From assembly GCF_029210395.1 (NCBI RefSeq), contig NZ_JARGDP010000034.1:1-32495 (forward strand): 32,495 nt of DNA. Direction: 5' to 3'. Under the pieces are notes generated by a model that made no database searches, was not told the DNA's origin, and worked only from the letters and a program-made list of their open reading frames with translations. Within the stretch, counting starts at the first letter, position 1. Every line of letters starts with the position of its first letter. This document shows, in pieces, positions 23,302 through 32,453 of this stretch. This DNA comes from Petrocella sp. FN5. Its GTDB lineage: Bacteria > Bacillota > Clostridia > Lachnospirales > Vallitaleaceae. A program made the translations under genes and the position numbers.

Positions 23302-23307
23302 TATAAT
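23302..23307 (+). promoter_or_regulatory. Candidate -10 box for the GH2-like gene
   Basis: TATAAT lies 62 bases before the preferred ATG at 23369. No good -35 was found. Its position inside the upstream extension of the reading frame argues against the earlier ATG at 23306. Confidence 0.35.
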
Positions 23308-23368
23308 GAGGGAATGGGATAAAAAGGATTTACTGATGGAAGATCTATGCGTATTGGAGGTAATTGAA

Positions 23369-25669
23369 ATGGCTTTAATAAAGAAAAAGACCGGTGATAA
23401 GGACATGGATAAAGAATATGAAGGTCGTTGCAAGATGAAGGTTTATGATACAATTTCGGATTGGAAGCAACATATTCAATCAGATAGGCCCATTAATCCT
23501 ATGACCCATATAGAGGATCTATATTTAAGGTGTGATTTTAGCCAGGATTATATAAGGTCCATTATGAAAGTTAACTTTCGAATTTGCAATCTATTAGATG
23601 AAATGATTCCGGTGAAAATAAAATTGTTTCTTCATGAAGATGTAGATCAAGAGCCAATAGGTGCTATGGATACAAGGATGGTTGCCCAAGGTAGAACGAC
23701 AACCAAAGGTTATTTTGAAGTGCCAATAAGTACCATCAAATTGTGGTCTGATCAAGAACCCTACTTATATGAGGTCCTTGTAATCATGACGGATCACTTT
23801 GATAAGATACTTCAAATTGTAGGCTTCCAATACGGTTTTAGAGAAATAAAAACCAGCGGCGCACAAATGTTAATGAATAATAAGCCCTTGCTGTTAAAAG
23901 GCATCAACTATCATAAGGACTTGAAAAAGGCCAGTCATCCAGAGACATATAATAAAGACCTTATGCTTCTAAAACAATATAATATGAACGCCCTTATAGT
24001 TGACAGTGACAATGTAGACGATGTTTTTTATGAGTGTTGTAACCAATTGGGTTTTTATGTTGTGACTGAAATCAATAGTATTAATAAAAATATAGAGGAT
24101 ATCATCACAAAAGTGGTTTCTGTTATAGGTAATGCGAGGAATCATCCCTGCAGTATTATGTGGTCATTAAAAACCACGCTTAATAAAAATGAAAATCTAG
24201 CGGTTAAAAAAGTCATCATGTCATTAGACGATCGACGCTCTTGTATGATTCAAGGTGACGAGGCGTTTTACATTAGTGATGTATTTGTAATGGAGATGCT
24301 ACATGAAAAAACAATAGAAAGAATTGGAAAAGGTCTTGATATTCGAGGCGATATGCTCCTGTTAAAAGACCGTCGTTTTTCGAAAGGGATGGATGAATAT
24401 ACAGCAATGGCCTATAAGAAAAAACCTGCAGTGCTATGTACAAATAGGCAAACGGACAATGAAGAACTTATTAACTTAAGGCCGGTGATGGAGAGCATGC
24501 ATGTTCATACTAGATGGCATGGTGGCTTTATAGGTGGTTTCATGAATTATTTTTCGCATCAAAATCACTCTGGGGGAAAAAACTTTGAAGTTCGGCCATT
24601 AGCATATGAAATAAAAAAAGCATTTGAAGCCTATCACATCAGCTTCGATTCACAGACAGCTTTTTACAGCATTAAGAACCTGAACTTATTGGCAGAAGAT
24701 ATAGAAGTGCGCGTCACCATCCAAGAAGATGGTACGCCGATTAAGATAGAAGGCTTTGATCCGGTGAGCATAAAACCAGGTGAGGTAACGTCAGGTGTTA
24801 TAAAATCATGGTTGCAATTAAATAATGAGGGTATTTTGTACCATATCATTTTTGAGGTCCTACTTACAAAAGATATGTGGTGGGCTAAAAAAGGACATAT
24901 TCTTGCCAGTGAACAGTTTGAGAAGGAAGGCTACCACCCTATTATTTTTATACCCAAATCGAATATCGACTGTACGATAAACGAATCAAGTCAAATCATC
25001 GAGGTGGTTGGTGAAAAAACACGTTATGAATTCGATAAAAAGACAGGTCACATCACACAAATCAAAGTGGATAATAAAGAAATACTAAAACAGCCTATTC
25101 GACCTATTTTGAGAAGTCTATCAGACACCGAGTCTGATGCAACAGAAGATGATTCACAAAGACAAGTTAAGGCATATAAAATAGAGAAAAAAGGTTCTCA
25201 AGTTGATCTTCATTTTGAAATAAGTGTTAAGACGGTAAAAACCTTATTACAGATTAAATATGAGATCTTTTCAACGGGTGAACTTAACATTTATTATGAA
25301 GGTAACCCAAATGATTATTCAGATAGACTTGGCTCTATGATAACATTAAGGGGTGAAAAAAATCAGGTCAACTGGTTTGGTAAAGGTCCTCATCCAGCCT
25401 GTTTTGAAGGAATGACAAGTACTCAAATGGGTCTATACCAAATGGATTTACTGGAACGTAGTTATGAGGATAATGGACACTTAAAGTGTCATACATATCA
25501 GGATATTCGGTGGATGACCTTGATGGGGACGGATGGAGAAGGCGTTATGGTAGAGAGCATGGATAAAAACGGATTTGATGCCGATTTTACGGCTCAAGAC
25601 AAAGGAACCACAGCCCTTCTTATCAATCATACTTGTAATTATCGGTTTTTATTTATGGAAGCGCTATAG
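23369..25669 (+). CDS. LacZ-like GH2 protein lacking catalytic glutamates
   Basis: This 766-residue protein follows E. coli LacZ from its second domain to its end. It has the Ig-like domain ending YGFREI, the barrel start LLLKGINYHKDLKKA, then NHPCSIMWSL, and the small-chain C-terminal domain (TRYEFDKKTGHITQI, WFGKGPHPACF, YQDIRWMTL). The acid/base motif WSLGNE reads WSLKTT (T270 replaces Glu). The nucleophile motif ILCEYAHAMGN reads VLCTNRQTDN (T358 replaces Glu). The N-terminal sugar-binding domain is also missing. It should not hydrolyse galactosides. The frame is intact over 2.3 kb, so a retained non-catalytic role is plausible. The ATG at 23369 is chosen because GGAGG lies nine bases upstream. 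An earlier ATG at 23306 has no ribosome site. Confidence 0.85.
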   Translation: MALIKKKTGDKDMDKEYEGRCKMKVYDTISDWKQHIQSDRPINPMTHIEDLYLRCDFSQDYIRSIMKVNFRICNLLDEMIPVKIKLFLHEDVDQEPIGAMDTRMVAQGRTTTKGYFEVPISTIKLWSDQEPYLYEVLVIMTDHFDKILQIVGFQYGFREIKTSGAQMLMNNKPLLLKGINYHKDLKKASHPETYNKDLMLLKQYNMNALIVDSDNVDDVFYECCNQLGFYVVTEINSINKNIEDIITKVVSVIGNARNHPCSIMWSLKTTLNKNENLAVKKVIMSLDDRRSCMIQGDEAFYISDVFVMEMLHEKTIERIGKGLDIRGDMLLLKDRRFSKGMDEYTAMAYKKKPAVLCTNRQTDNEELINLRPVMESMHVHTRWHGGFIGGFMNYFSHQNHSGGKNFEVRPLAYEIKKAFEAYHISFDSQTAFYSIKNLNLLAEDIEVRVTIQEDGTPIKIEGFDPVSIKPGEVTSGVIKSWLQLNNEGILYHIIFEVLLTKDMWWAKKGHILASEQFEKEGYHPIIFIPKSNIDCTINESSQIIEVVGEKTRYEFDKKTGHITQIKVDNKEILKQPIRPILRSLSDTESDATEDDSQRQVKAYKIEKKGSQVDLHFEISVKTVKTLLQIKYEIFSTGELNIYYEGNPNDYSDRLGSMITLRGEKNQVNWFGKGPHPACFEGMTSTQMGLYQMDLLERSYEDNGHLKCHTYQDIRWMTLMGTDGEGVMVESMDKNGFDADFTAQDKGTTALLINHTCNYRFLFMEAL

Positions 25670-25725
25670 CCTCGATTAAATCAGGAATCAACACTAGGTA
25701 ATGACAGAAGGATACGGAGGCAATT

Positions 25726-27489
25726 ATGGATCCAATAATCAACAAAGGCCAAAGACTGATTGGCTATATGAAACAATATACAGGTCATTATATCTTAGGT
25801 GTACTCGCCGTAATATTAGTGGATGTTGTACAACTGAACATACCGGTGATTACAGGGGACATCACCAATGACCTTCAATATGGTGTTCTTACAATGCCTT
25901 TACTTATGAGAGAACTTGTTAAGTTGCTAATAATCGGTATTATTATTACGCTCGGCCGTTTCGCTTGGCGCTACTATATATTTGGCACTTCCAGACATAT
26001 TGAAAAAAACATGAGAAGAGACTATTTTATTAAATTAGAGTCCTTATCCACTGATTTTTTTAATGAGCATAAAACAGGTGACTTAATGGCCTATGCCACC
26101 AATGACCTAAATGCCATAAGGATGATGGTTGGACCCGGTGTTTTAATGGCGCTTGATGCGGTTATATTAACAGTATTGGTACTCTATAAGATGATTGGAA
26201 CCATTAGCTTAAAGCTGACCTTAATAAGTATATTACCTCTACCGGTAATTGCTATTGGAAGTCTGATATTAGGTAAGTTCATACGAAAACGGTTTAAGGA
26301 TAAACAAGAGGCTTTTGCACACCTATCCGATCTGGTTCAAGAAAACATATCCGGTATGCGTGTTATTAAGGCTTTTGTAAAAGAAACCTATGAAATAGCT
26401 AAGTTCAATGTAGCGAATCAGCACAATTATGATAAGAATATGCATGTTGTAAAGCTGTTTGCAATAATGATGCCTTTGGTGACGCTCATTAGTGGTTTGT
26501 CAATTGCAATTGCCCTTGGACTTGGAGGTAGGATGACCATCCGTGGAGAAATAACTTTAGGTGATTTTGTGGCCTTTGTACAATATATATTGATTTTGGT
26601 ATGGCCAATGATGGCTTTTGGCTGGTGCATTAATATAGTATCTCAAGGCATGGCTTCTCTAAGCCGTTACGAAAAAATTATGGCAACAAAGAGTACCGTG
26701 GTTGATAAAGAAGCATTAGTAGAGGTGGCGCATATTAAGGGTAGCATTCAGATGCAAGACTTGACCTTTGCTTATAAAGCAGATACTGAACCGGTTCTTA
26801 AGAACATAAGTCTTTCAATAGAAGCAGGACAATCGGTCGGTATTCTAGGACGTACCGGTAGTGGCAAGACCACCTTAGCCAACCTTCTCTTAAGGCTCTT
26901 TGATCCACCTGAGAACACGGTTTTTCTGGATGGTGTGGATGTACTTGATTTACCTCTTGAAAAGTTAAGAAAAAGTTTTGGTTATGTACCACAAGATAAT
27001 TTTCTTTTTTCAGATACAATCATCAATAACATAGGCTTTGCAAAAGAAGTGATTCAAAAAGAAGCGGCAATGAACGTAGCAAAGGAAGCGTGCGTGCATG
27101 ATAACATAGAAGAGTTTAAAGAGGGTTATGATACCATTGTTGGGGAACGCGGTGTCACACTATCCGGAGGTCAAAAACAACGGATTTCCATTGCCAGAGC
27201 CTTACTTTGTGAAGCACCAGTTCTTATTTTGGATGATGCCGTATCAGCTGTGGATACAAAGACGGAAGAAGCCATATTGGATATGCTTAAACATCAAAGA
27301 GGTCATCAAACCCAGATTCTAATAGCACATCGTATATCTACGATACAGCATGCGGACTTAATTATTGTTCTAGATGACGGTCATATTGTTGAGCAAGGAA
27401 ATCATGAAACGTTGATTAACAACAAAAGCCTCTACTATGAAATGGTCAAACAACAACAGCTAGAGAAAGAAATCATAGAGGAAGGGTAG
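25726..27489 (+). CDS. ABC exporter half, degenerate ATP site (BmrC/YheI-like)
   Basis: This 587-residue half-transporter has six transmembrane helices (about 15-320) and a C-terminal ATPase domain. Walker A is GRTGSGKTT (from residue 375), the signature is LSGGQKQR and Walker B is LILDDAVSAVD (D503). Asp replaces the catalytic Glu at residue 504. This is the normal sign of the non-canonical subunit in heterodimeric type IV exporters such as BmrCD, LmrCD and EfrCD, which pump out drugs or lipids. CGGAGG precedes the ATG. The partner gene starts eight bases after the stop. Confidence 0.93.
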   Translation: MDPIINKGQRLIGYMKQYTGHYILGVLAVILVDVVQLNIPVITGDITNDLQYGVLTMPLLMRELVKLLIIGIIITLGRFAWRYYIFGTSRHIEKNMRRDYFIKLESLSTDFFNEHKTGDLMAYATNDLNAIRMMVGPGVLMALDAVILTVLVLYKMIGTISLKLTLISILPLPVIAIGSLILGKFIRKRFKDKQEAFAHLSDLVQENISGMRVIKAFVKETYEIAKFNVANQHNYDKNMHVVKLFAIMMPLVTLISGLSIAIALGLGGRMTIRGEITLGDFVAFVQYILILVWPMMAFGWCINIVSQGMASLSRYEKIMATKSTVVDKEALVEVAHIKGSIQMQDLTFAYKADTEPVLKNISLSIEAGQSVGILGRTGSGKTTLANLLLRLFDPPENTVFLDGVDVLDLPLEKLRKSFGYVPQDNFLFSDTIINNIGFAKEVIQKEAAMNVAKEACVHDNIEEFKEGYDTIVGERGVTLSGGQKQRISIARALLCEAPVLILDDAVSAVDTKTEEAILDMLKHQRGHQTQILIAHRISTIQHADLIIVLDDGHIVEQGNHETLINNKSLYYEMVKQQQLEKEIIEEG

Positions 27490-27497
27490 GTGGCAAA

Positions 27498-29558
27498 ATG
27501 GACATAGAAGATAAAACCATAGAAAAAGGCTATGATGGCGCGTTATTAAAAAGACTGCTTAAATATGCCAAAAAGCATTATTTTGCCATAACGCTATCCA
27601 TGATACTATTGGTGGTGGTGGTTGGTTTTGAATTGATTCGACCGATTATTATTGGTCAGGCCATTGATGAAGTTATTGTTAATTATCAGAAGATCTATAG
27701 CCAAGCATCCCCTGAAGAAGGTTCTGTAATAGCAGAAACAGGTTATATAGAAGATGAAGACAATAAGATGAAGGAAGCGTCAAAAGCCACAATTATATAT
27801 GAAGAGGGTCGCTATTATCTGATTGATAATCTAACTTATGAAGAAGCTTTAAGAATAAGAGAAAAAGAAGGTAGCCTAGATCATAATGGTGCATTTGTAA
27901 CAGATCAAGGTATAGTGTATAGTGCTCAATTATTAACATCTGAAGAAATTGATCAATTAAGGTCTATGGACTATAGAGAACTTTTTAAGTTGATGGTGTA
28001 TTTTATTATTATTCTAATAGCAGGGTTGGTCATTGCTTATTTTCAGACCATATTGCTTCATTACACAGGTCAAAAAATTATTTATGAAATCAGAGATGAG
28101 ATTTTTGCTCATATTCAAGGACGTTCTATTGAGTTTTTTAATCAGAATCCGGTTGGCAAACTGGTAACCCGTGTAACCAATGATACAGAGACTTTAAACG
28201 AAATGTATACCAGCGTCATTGTCAACTCAGTAAAAAGTGTCTTGACCCTGGTTGGAATATCCGTTATGATGGTAGTTCTGAACTGGCGACTTGCCCTTGC
28301 AGTTTTTCTTGTTTTACCCTTAGTGCTCGTATCGACACTTATTTTTAGAAAATACTCAAGAAAAGCATATCGAGATGTCAGGCGTCAGGTATCCATGGTG
28401 AATACTTTTTTATCGGAACATATATCCGGCATGAAAATCGTTCAGATTTTTGGTAAAGAAAAAGCCAAGCTAAAAGCTTTTGATGAAATAAATGACGGGT
28501 TGCTAAAAGCTAATATGAAAGAATTGATGGTATTTGGCGTTTATAGACCAACCATGTATTTGATTTATGTATTGTCCTTAGCCATGGTGTTGGGTTATGG
28601 AGGGTATCAGGTCTTAGAAGGTGTCTTAACCATAGGGGTATTGGTCATCTATCTTCAGTACATATCCAATTTTTTTGATCCGATTCAACAACTGGCAGAA
28701 CAATTTGGTATTCTTCAATCGGCCTTTGCAGCGGCAGAGAAAATATTCTCACTGCTGGATGATAATCAAAGTATTGATAATATTGATAATCCCAAAGTTA
28801 TGGAATCGGTAAAAGGCCATATTGAGTTTAAGAATGTTTGGTTTGCCTATAAAGAGGATGAATATGTGTTAAAGGATATATCCTTCACAGTGAATCCGGG
28901 AGAAACAGTAGCATTTGTAGGAGCGACTGGTGCAGGGAAAACCTCCATACTCAATCTGCTTACCAGATACTACGACATACAACAAGGTGAAATACGACTG
29001 GATGGACACAACATCAAGACTTTGGATAAACATAATATTAGAAAACATGTGGGACAAATGCTACAGGACGTGTTTCTCTTTACCGGAGATATTAAAGAAA
29101 ACATACGTCTTGGTGAAACAAGTATAAGTGACACAGACGTGATGGCAGCAGCGAAATTCGTTAACGCTCATATTTTTATTGAAAAAATGCCAGGCAAGTA
29201 TGATGAACATGTATTTGAAAGAGGGGCTACGCTTTCGGCAGGTCAAAGGCAGTTGTTGTCTTTTGCAAGAACGTTGGCCTATAAGCCCTCGGTTCTGGTA
29301 CTTGATGAAGCTACCGCCAACATTGATACAGAGACAGAGGTATTGATACAAGATGCCCTCTTAAAGCTAATGGAAAATCGTACAACTCTGGTGGTAGCGC
29401 ACCGATTATCCACCATTCAACACGCAGACAAAATTGTTGTTTTACATAAAGGTCGAATTAAGGAAATAGGTAACCATCAAACGTTACTGAGCAAAAAAGG
29501 TCTATACTATAACTTGTATCAGTTACAATATCAGGAATTGGAAGAAAAATCTTCCTAG
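27498..29558 (+). CDS. ABC exporter half, canonical ATP site (BmrD/YheH-like)
   Basis: This 686-residue partner subunit has an intact catalytic glutamate (LVLDEATANID, E604), Walker A GATGAGKTS and the variant signature LSAGQRQLLSFAR typical of YheH/BmrD. Between the first two membrane helices it carries an extracytoplasmic insert of about 90 residues (about 65-155, including TGYIEDEDNKMKEASK). That insert explains the extra length over its partner and is known in BmrD-type proteins. The two subunits should form one asymmetric multidrug-type exporter. AGGTGG precedes the ATG, and truA follows by 13 bases. Confidence 0.93.
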   Translation: MDIEDKTIEKGYDGALLKRLLKYAKKHYFAITLSMILLVVVVGFELIRPIIIGQAIDEVIVNYQKIYSQASPEEGSVIAETGYIEDEDNKMKEASKATIIYEEGRYYLIDNLTYEEALRIREKEGSLDHNGAFVTDQGIVYSAQLLTSEEIDQLRSMDYRELFKLMVYFIIILIAGLVIAYFQTILLHYTGQKIIYEIRDEIFAHIQGRSIEFFNQNPVGKLVTRVTNDTETLNEMYTSVIVNSVKSVLTLVGISVMMVVLNWRLALAVFLVLPLVLVSTLIFRKYSRKAYRDVRRQVSMVNTFLSEHISGMKIVQIFGKEKAKLKAFDEINDGLLKANMKELMVFGVYRPTMYLIYVLSLAMVLGYGGYQVLEGVLTIGVLVIYLQYISNFFDPIQQLAEQFGILQSAFAAAEKIFSLLDDNQSIDNIDNPKVMESVKGHIEFKNVWFAYKEDEYVLKDISFTVNPGETVAFVGATGAGKTSILNLLTRYYDIQQGEIRLDGHNIKTLDKHNIRKHVGQMLQDVFLFTGDIKENIRLGETSISDTDVMAAAKFVNAHIFIEKMPGKYDEHVFERGATLSAGQRQLLSFARTLAYKPSVLVLDEATANIDTETEVLIQDALLKLMENRTTLVVAHRLSTIQHADKIVVLHKGRIKEIGNHQTLLSKKGLYYNLYQLQYQELEEKSS

Positions 29559-29571
29559 GAAAAGAGGTCAC

Positions 29572-30315
29572 ATGGCGTACAATTATAAAATGATTATTGG
29601 TTATGACGGTGCCAAATACCAAGGTTGGCAAAAAAACAAGAATGCAAAGAATACCATTCAAAGTAAGTTGGAAAGTACCTTAAGTGAATACTTAGGCGAA
29701 GAAATTGTGGTAATCGGTTCAGGCAGAACGGATAAAGGTGTGCATGCCCTTGGACAAGTGGTGAACTTCATAACAAAGTCCAAGCAAAAACCGGGAAATC
29801 TAAAGTACAACTTGAACAAGGTGTTACCGGAAGACATTATCGTAAAGGAAGTTTATAAAATGGATGAGGATTTTAACTGTCGTTTTGCCGCGACAAGTAA
29901 AACCTATCGATATACTTTATGGAAAGCCAATGCACAAACGATGCCTCTCTTTGAACGTAAATATGTTTACAGACTGGAAGAACAGGTCGATACAGATCTT
30001 ATGCTGGTTGCAGCAACCAAATTTATAGGTGAACATGACTTTAAGGGATTCTGCAGTGATAAAACCAAGAAAACAACGACTAGAAAAGTCAATAGCATTG
30101 ACATTATTGAAGATGAAGACCGTATCGAAATCCTTATGAATGCCAGTGGTTTCTTATACAATATGGCCAGAATCATGGTTGGGACACTCATTGAGATTGG
30201 TCTTGGCCTTCGACATGACGACACCATTGATCAGGTCTTTGCCTCCAAAATCAGAAGCGAAGCAGGATATACCGCACCGGCACAAGGACTTTGCCTCATG
30301 GAAGTGATGTATTAA
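29572..30315 (+). CDS. truA: tRNA pseudouridine synthase A
   Basis: This 247-residue enzyme converts uridines 38-40 in the tRNA anticodon arm to pseudouridine. The catalytic aspartate is in GSGRTDKGVHALGQVVNF near residue 52. The N-terminal YDGAKYQGWQKN and the FCSDKTKKTTTR and ASGFLYNMARIMVGTLIE segments are standard family blocks. GAGGT precedes the ATG. It is the last gene of the ABC exporter operon and is followed by a strong terminator. Confidence 0.96.
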   Translation: MAYNYKMIIGYDGAKYQGWQKNKNAKNTIQSKLESTLSEYLGEEIVVIGSGRTDKGVHALGQVVNFITKSKQKPGNLKYNLNKVLPEDIIVKEVYKMDEDFNCRFAATSKTYRYTLWKANAQTMPLFERKYVYRLEEQVDTDLMLVAATKFIGEHDFKGFCSDKTKKTTTRKVNSIDIIEDEDRIEILMNASGFLYNMARIMVGTLIEIGLGLRHDDTIDQVFASKIRSEAGYTAPAQGLCLMEVMY

Positions 30316-30393
30316 AGAACTTAACTCTACCAGTTGTAAAATTACTTAGCGATGGTAATCCACAAGATAAAGATGAAAAGTCACTCATAAAAC

Positions 30394-30429
30394 GGGGCAG
30401 TCGGATAATATCCGATTTTGCCCCTTTTT
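30394..30429 (+). terminator. Intrinsic terminator after truA
   Basis: GGGGCA (30394-30399) and TCGGAT (30401-30406) pair with ATCCGA (30410-30415) and TGCCCC (30419-30424) with a small internal bulge. A T-run follows. Confidence 0.9.
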
Positions 30430-30443
30430 CATAGAAATATGTA

Positions 30444-30491
30444 GAACCCACAAAATATAGGCTTTTGGAAGCCAACTATTTTTGTGGGTTC
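30444..30491. repeat. Hairpin between truA and the insertion sequence
   Basis: GAACCCACAAAA (30444-30455) pairs with TTTTGTGGGTTC (30480-30491), with an inner stem of AGGCTT and AAGCC. It is followed by T-rich sequence on the + strand. It could be a second terminator or a target-side structure. No transposase terminal repeat is implied. Confidence 0.6.
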
Positions 30492-30577
30492 ATTCTTTTA
30501 TTTAATGGTTACCTGTTCAAACTTTATTTTTATGTACACTTAATAAAGGTATTAACCTATAAGTGACAACTTTTTTC

Positions 30578-32275
30578 TTAAGCTGCTATCTCCTCGGTTT
30601 TTCCTTCGAATTTCTTGATTTCTCCATTTAAAAATCGGTGATATTTATTTATGTTTCGTCCTATTGCATAGAGCATAAATTCTTTATAGACCTTTTTAGA
30701 GGAACGATAATTGAATCGTCTAAATTTATCATTTTCTTTTATATCACCAAAGTGACCTTCTGTCTGAATTGACCTAATCTGCCTGTTTATTATGCCTTGT
30801 TCACTTTGAATATTTTCATTAGATTCGGCTTTTAGAGATTCCCAACGTTCATTGACTTTCATCACTTTATTCTTATCAACATCTTTGTCTTCATCATATT
30901 TATATAAGCACTGTGCTTTATGTTCACATCCGCTACAATCGTTACATCCATAGACTTCAAAGGTTCTTTCAAAACCACCTTTAGTGCTTACTTCTGTTCT
31001 TATATGCTCTAATTGCCTACCGTCATGACATTGATAATAATGTTCGTCTTCATTAATTACAGTAGACATGTTGTAGTATTTGCCGATATCTTCTTGATAA
31101 GCTCTTGTTTTCATCGTTTCATGGGTTTGTAGTTTTATATAGCTTTTGATTTGTTTTTCTTTTAGAAAAATTAGGTTTTTTTCACTACTATAACCACTGT
31201 CAGCGGTTACTTCTTTTGGATAAGTTCCAAATGCCAATTTATGTTTATCTAACACAGGTATTAATGTATTATAGTCGGTTCGATCGTTGCTAATGTAACT
31301 GTGGATAATAAAGTAGTTTTCAACGGCGATCTGTAGATTATATGCCGGTTTTAGTTGGCCATTTTGCATATGGTCATCTTTCATTCGCATAAAGGTGGCC
31401 TCGATATCGGTCTTTGAATAACTGTTTCTATCCGTTCCCATGATTTCAAAACAGTTTTTATAGTTCATCAGTCTCTGGCCGCAGTCATCAATCTCTTCAT
31501 ATAGTTTTTGAAGTTCGGATTTCTTATGACCTTTTTCATAAACAAAAAGGATTTCTTCACCTTTAGCAATTTTCATCAGTTGAACCTGTAAATTTAATAG
31601 CTCAAGAGGCGAGCAGTGATCAATCTCAATGATGCTGTTATTGGAGATTTTTTTATGCTTAGTTAACTTTCGTTCTCGGTTTTTTTCGATAATTTCTCTT
31701 ACACGGTCCATACCTTCAATAATAAACATTTGTTCTTTGGGTAATTTATATTTTGTGTGATAGTCGCCAGATTTGATGAAGTCATTATATCTGTTATAAA
31801 GGCTGTCAATGCTCTCTAATAATCCGGCAAGATGATAGTTGACACTTCCTCGCCAAACGAATGTATATCGATTGGCATTGGCTTCAATCTTGGTGCCGTC
31901 GATAAATAAAGCCTCTAACGTTATGAACTCTTCTTTCCAAAGACGGCGTATAAACTGGTAATGCAGGTCATCTAAAATCTCATCTGTGAGCTTGATTTTT
32001 ATGTAGTCGTAAAATGCATCCCGCTTAGGTTTTTGTCCTTTTGTAAGCCAGATAAAAGCAATGTCTCTTTCACAGAGTTCTACAATTCTATCAATGGCCT
32101 TAACACCCCGCATATTAGCATAGGTTAGAACTGCAAACATCATAATAGGATTATAGCCTTTTCTTCCCTTGGTATTATATCTAGCAACTAAGCTAGTATA
32201 ATCTAATTCCTCCAAAACTTTATTAAGGGTATAGACTGGATCGTCAGACGGTAATCCGTTACTGTTCAGACCCAA
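30578..32275 (-). CDS. IS1182-family DDE transposase
   Basis: This 565-residue transposase has an N-terminal DUF772-type region (YNPIMMFAVLTYANMRGVKA, then FIWLTKGQKPKRDAF). The first catalytic Asp lies in ALFIDGTKIEANANRYTF, the second in VTADSGYSSEKN, and the Glu in QTEGHFGDIKENDKF. A four-Cys cluster is present (CNDCSGCEHKAQC). The C-terminal YAIGRNINKYHRF is typical. The core looks intact. The start is doubtful: the TTG at 32275 has no nearby ribosome site, and an in-frame TGA lies three codons upstream, just after a run of eight Ts. The copy may have lost its N-terminus, or it may use an unusual start. Confidence 0.9.
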   Translation of the reverse strand: MGLNSNGLPSDDPVYTLNKVLEELDYTSLVARYNTKGRKGYNPIMMFAVLTYANMRGVKAIDRIVELCERDIAFIWLTKGQKPKRDAFYDYIKIKLTDEILDDLHYQFIRRLWKEEFITLEALFIDGTKIEANANRYTFVWRGSVNYHLAGLLESIDSLYNRYNDFIKSGDYHTKYKLPKEQMFIIEGMDRVREIIEKNRERKLTKHKKISNNSIIEIDHCSPLELLNLQVQLMKIAKGEEILFVYEKGHKKSELQKLYEEIDDCGQRLMNYKNCFEIMGTDRNSYSKTDIEATFMRMKDDHMQNGQLKPAYNLQIAVENYFIIHSYISNDRTDYNTLIPVLDKHKLAFGTYPKEVTADSGYSSEKNLIFLKEKQIKSYIKLQTHETMKTRAYQEDIGKYYNMSTVINEDEHYYQCHDGRQLEHIRTEVSTKGGFERTFEVYGCNDCSGCEHKAQCLYKYDEDKDVDKNKVMKVNERWESLKAESNENIQSEQGIINRQIRSIQTEGHFGDIKENDKFRRFNYRSSKKVYKEFMLYAIGRNINKYHRFLNGEIKKFEGKTEEIAA

Positions 32276-32326
32276 TAAAAATCAAAAAAAATTGACGAAA
32301 TTTTTTCCTGTGGAAAAAGTGATAAG

Positions 32327-32359
32327 AGCAAGGCAATCGTTTTTTAAGGTTGCCTTGCT
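32327..32359. repeat. Inverted repeat upstream of the transposase
   Basis: AGCAAGGCAA (32327-32336) pairs with TTGCCTTGCT (32350-32359) around a T-rich 13-base loop. It may shield the transposase from outside transcription, as hairpins near IS ends often do. Confidence 0.6.
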
Positions 32360-32418
32360 TGAATTTTCCCTTTATTATCCACAGTTATTCACAGATGACT
32401 TCTGTTTTCTTGATTATA

Positions 32419-32453
32419 ATAGACCCTAGTAATCTTTTTGGGTACTATTTTTT
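32419..32453 (+). terminator. Weak terminator-like hairpin
   Basis: ATAGACCC (32419-32426) pairs with GGGTACTAT (32440-32448) with one bulged base, followed by Ts. Transcript source is unclear. Confidence 0.35.

Larger units (their letters stand above)
30541..32377 (-). mobile_element. IS1182-family insertion sequence (ends tentative)
   Basis: The element is defined by its transposase gene. The only matching end pair found is TAATAAAGG (30541-30549) with its inverse CCTTTATTA (32369-32377), nine bases, which could be chance. Target duplications were not identified, so the limits are provisional. Confidence 0.4.

Noticed and set aside
23306-23368. N-terminal extension of the LacZ-like protein
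   Set aside because: It overlaps a TATAAT and has no ribosome site. The ATG at 23369 has a strong one.
30504-30565. ATGGTTACCTGTTCAAAC, similar to the repeat's left arm
   Set aside because: Too many differences and no matching right arm. It lies next to the IS end.
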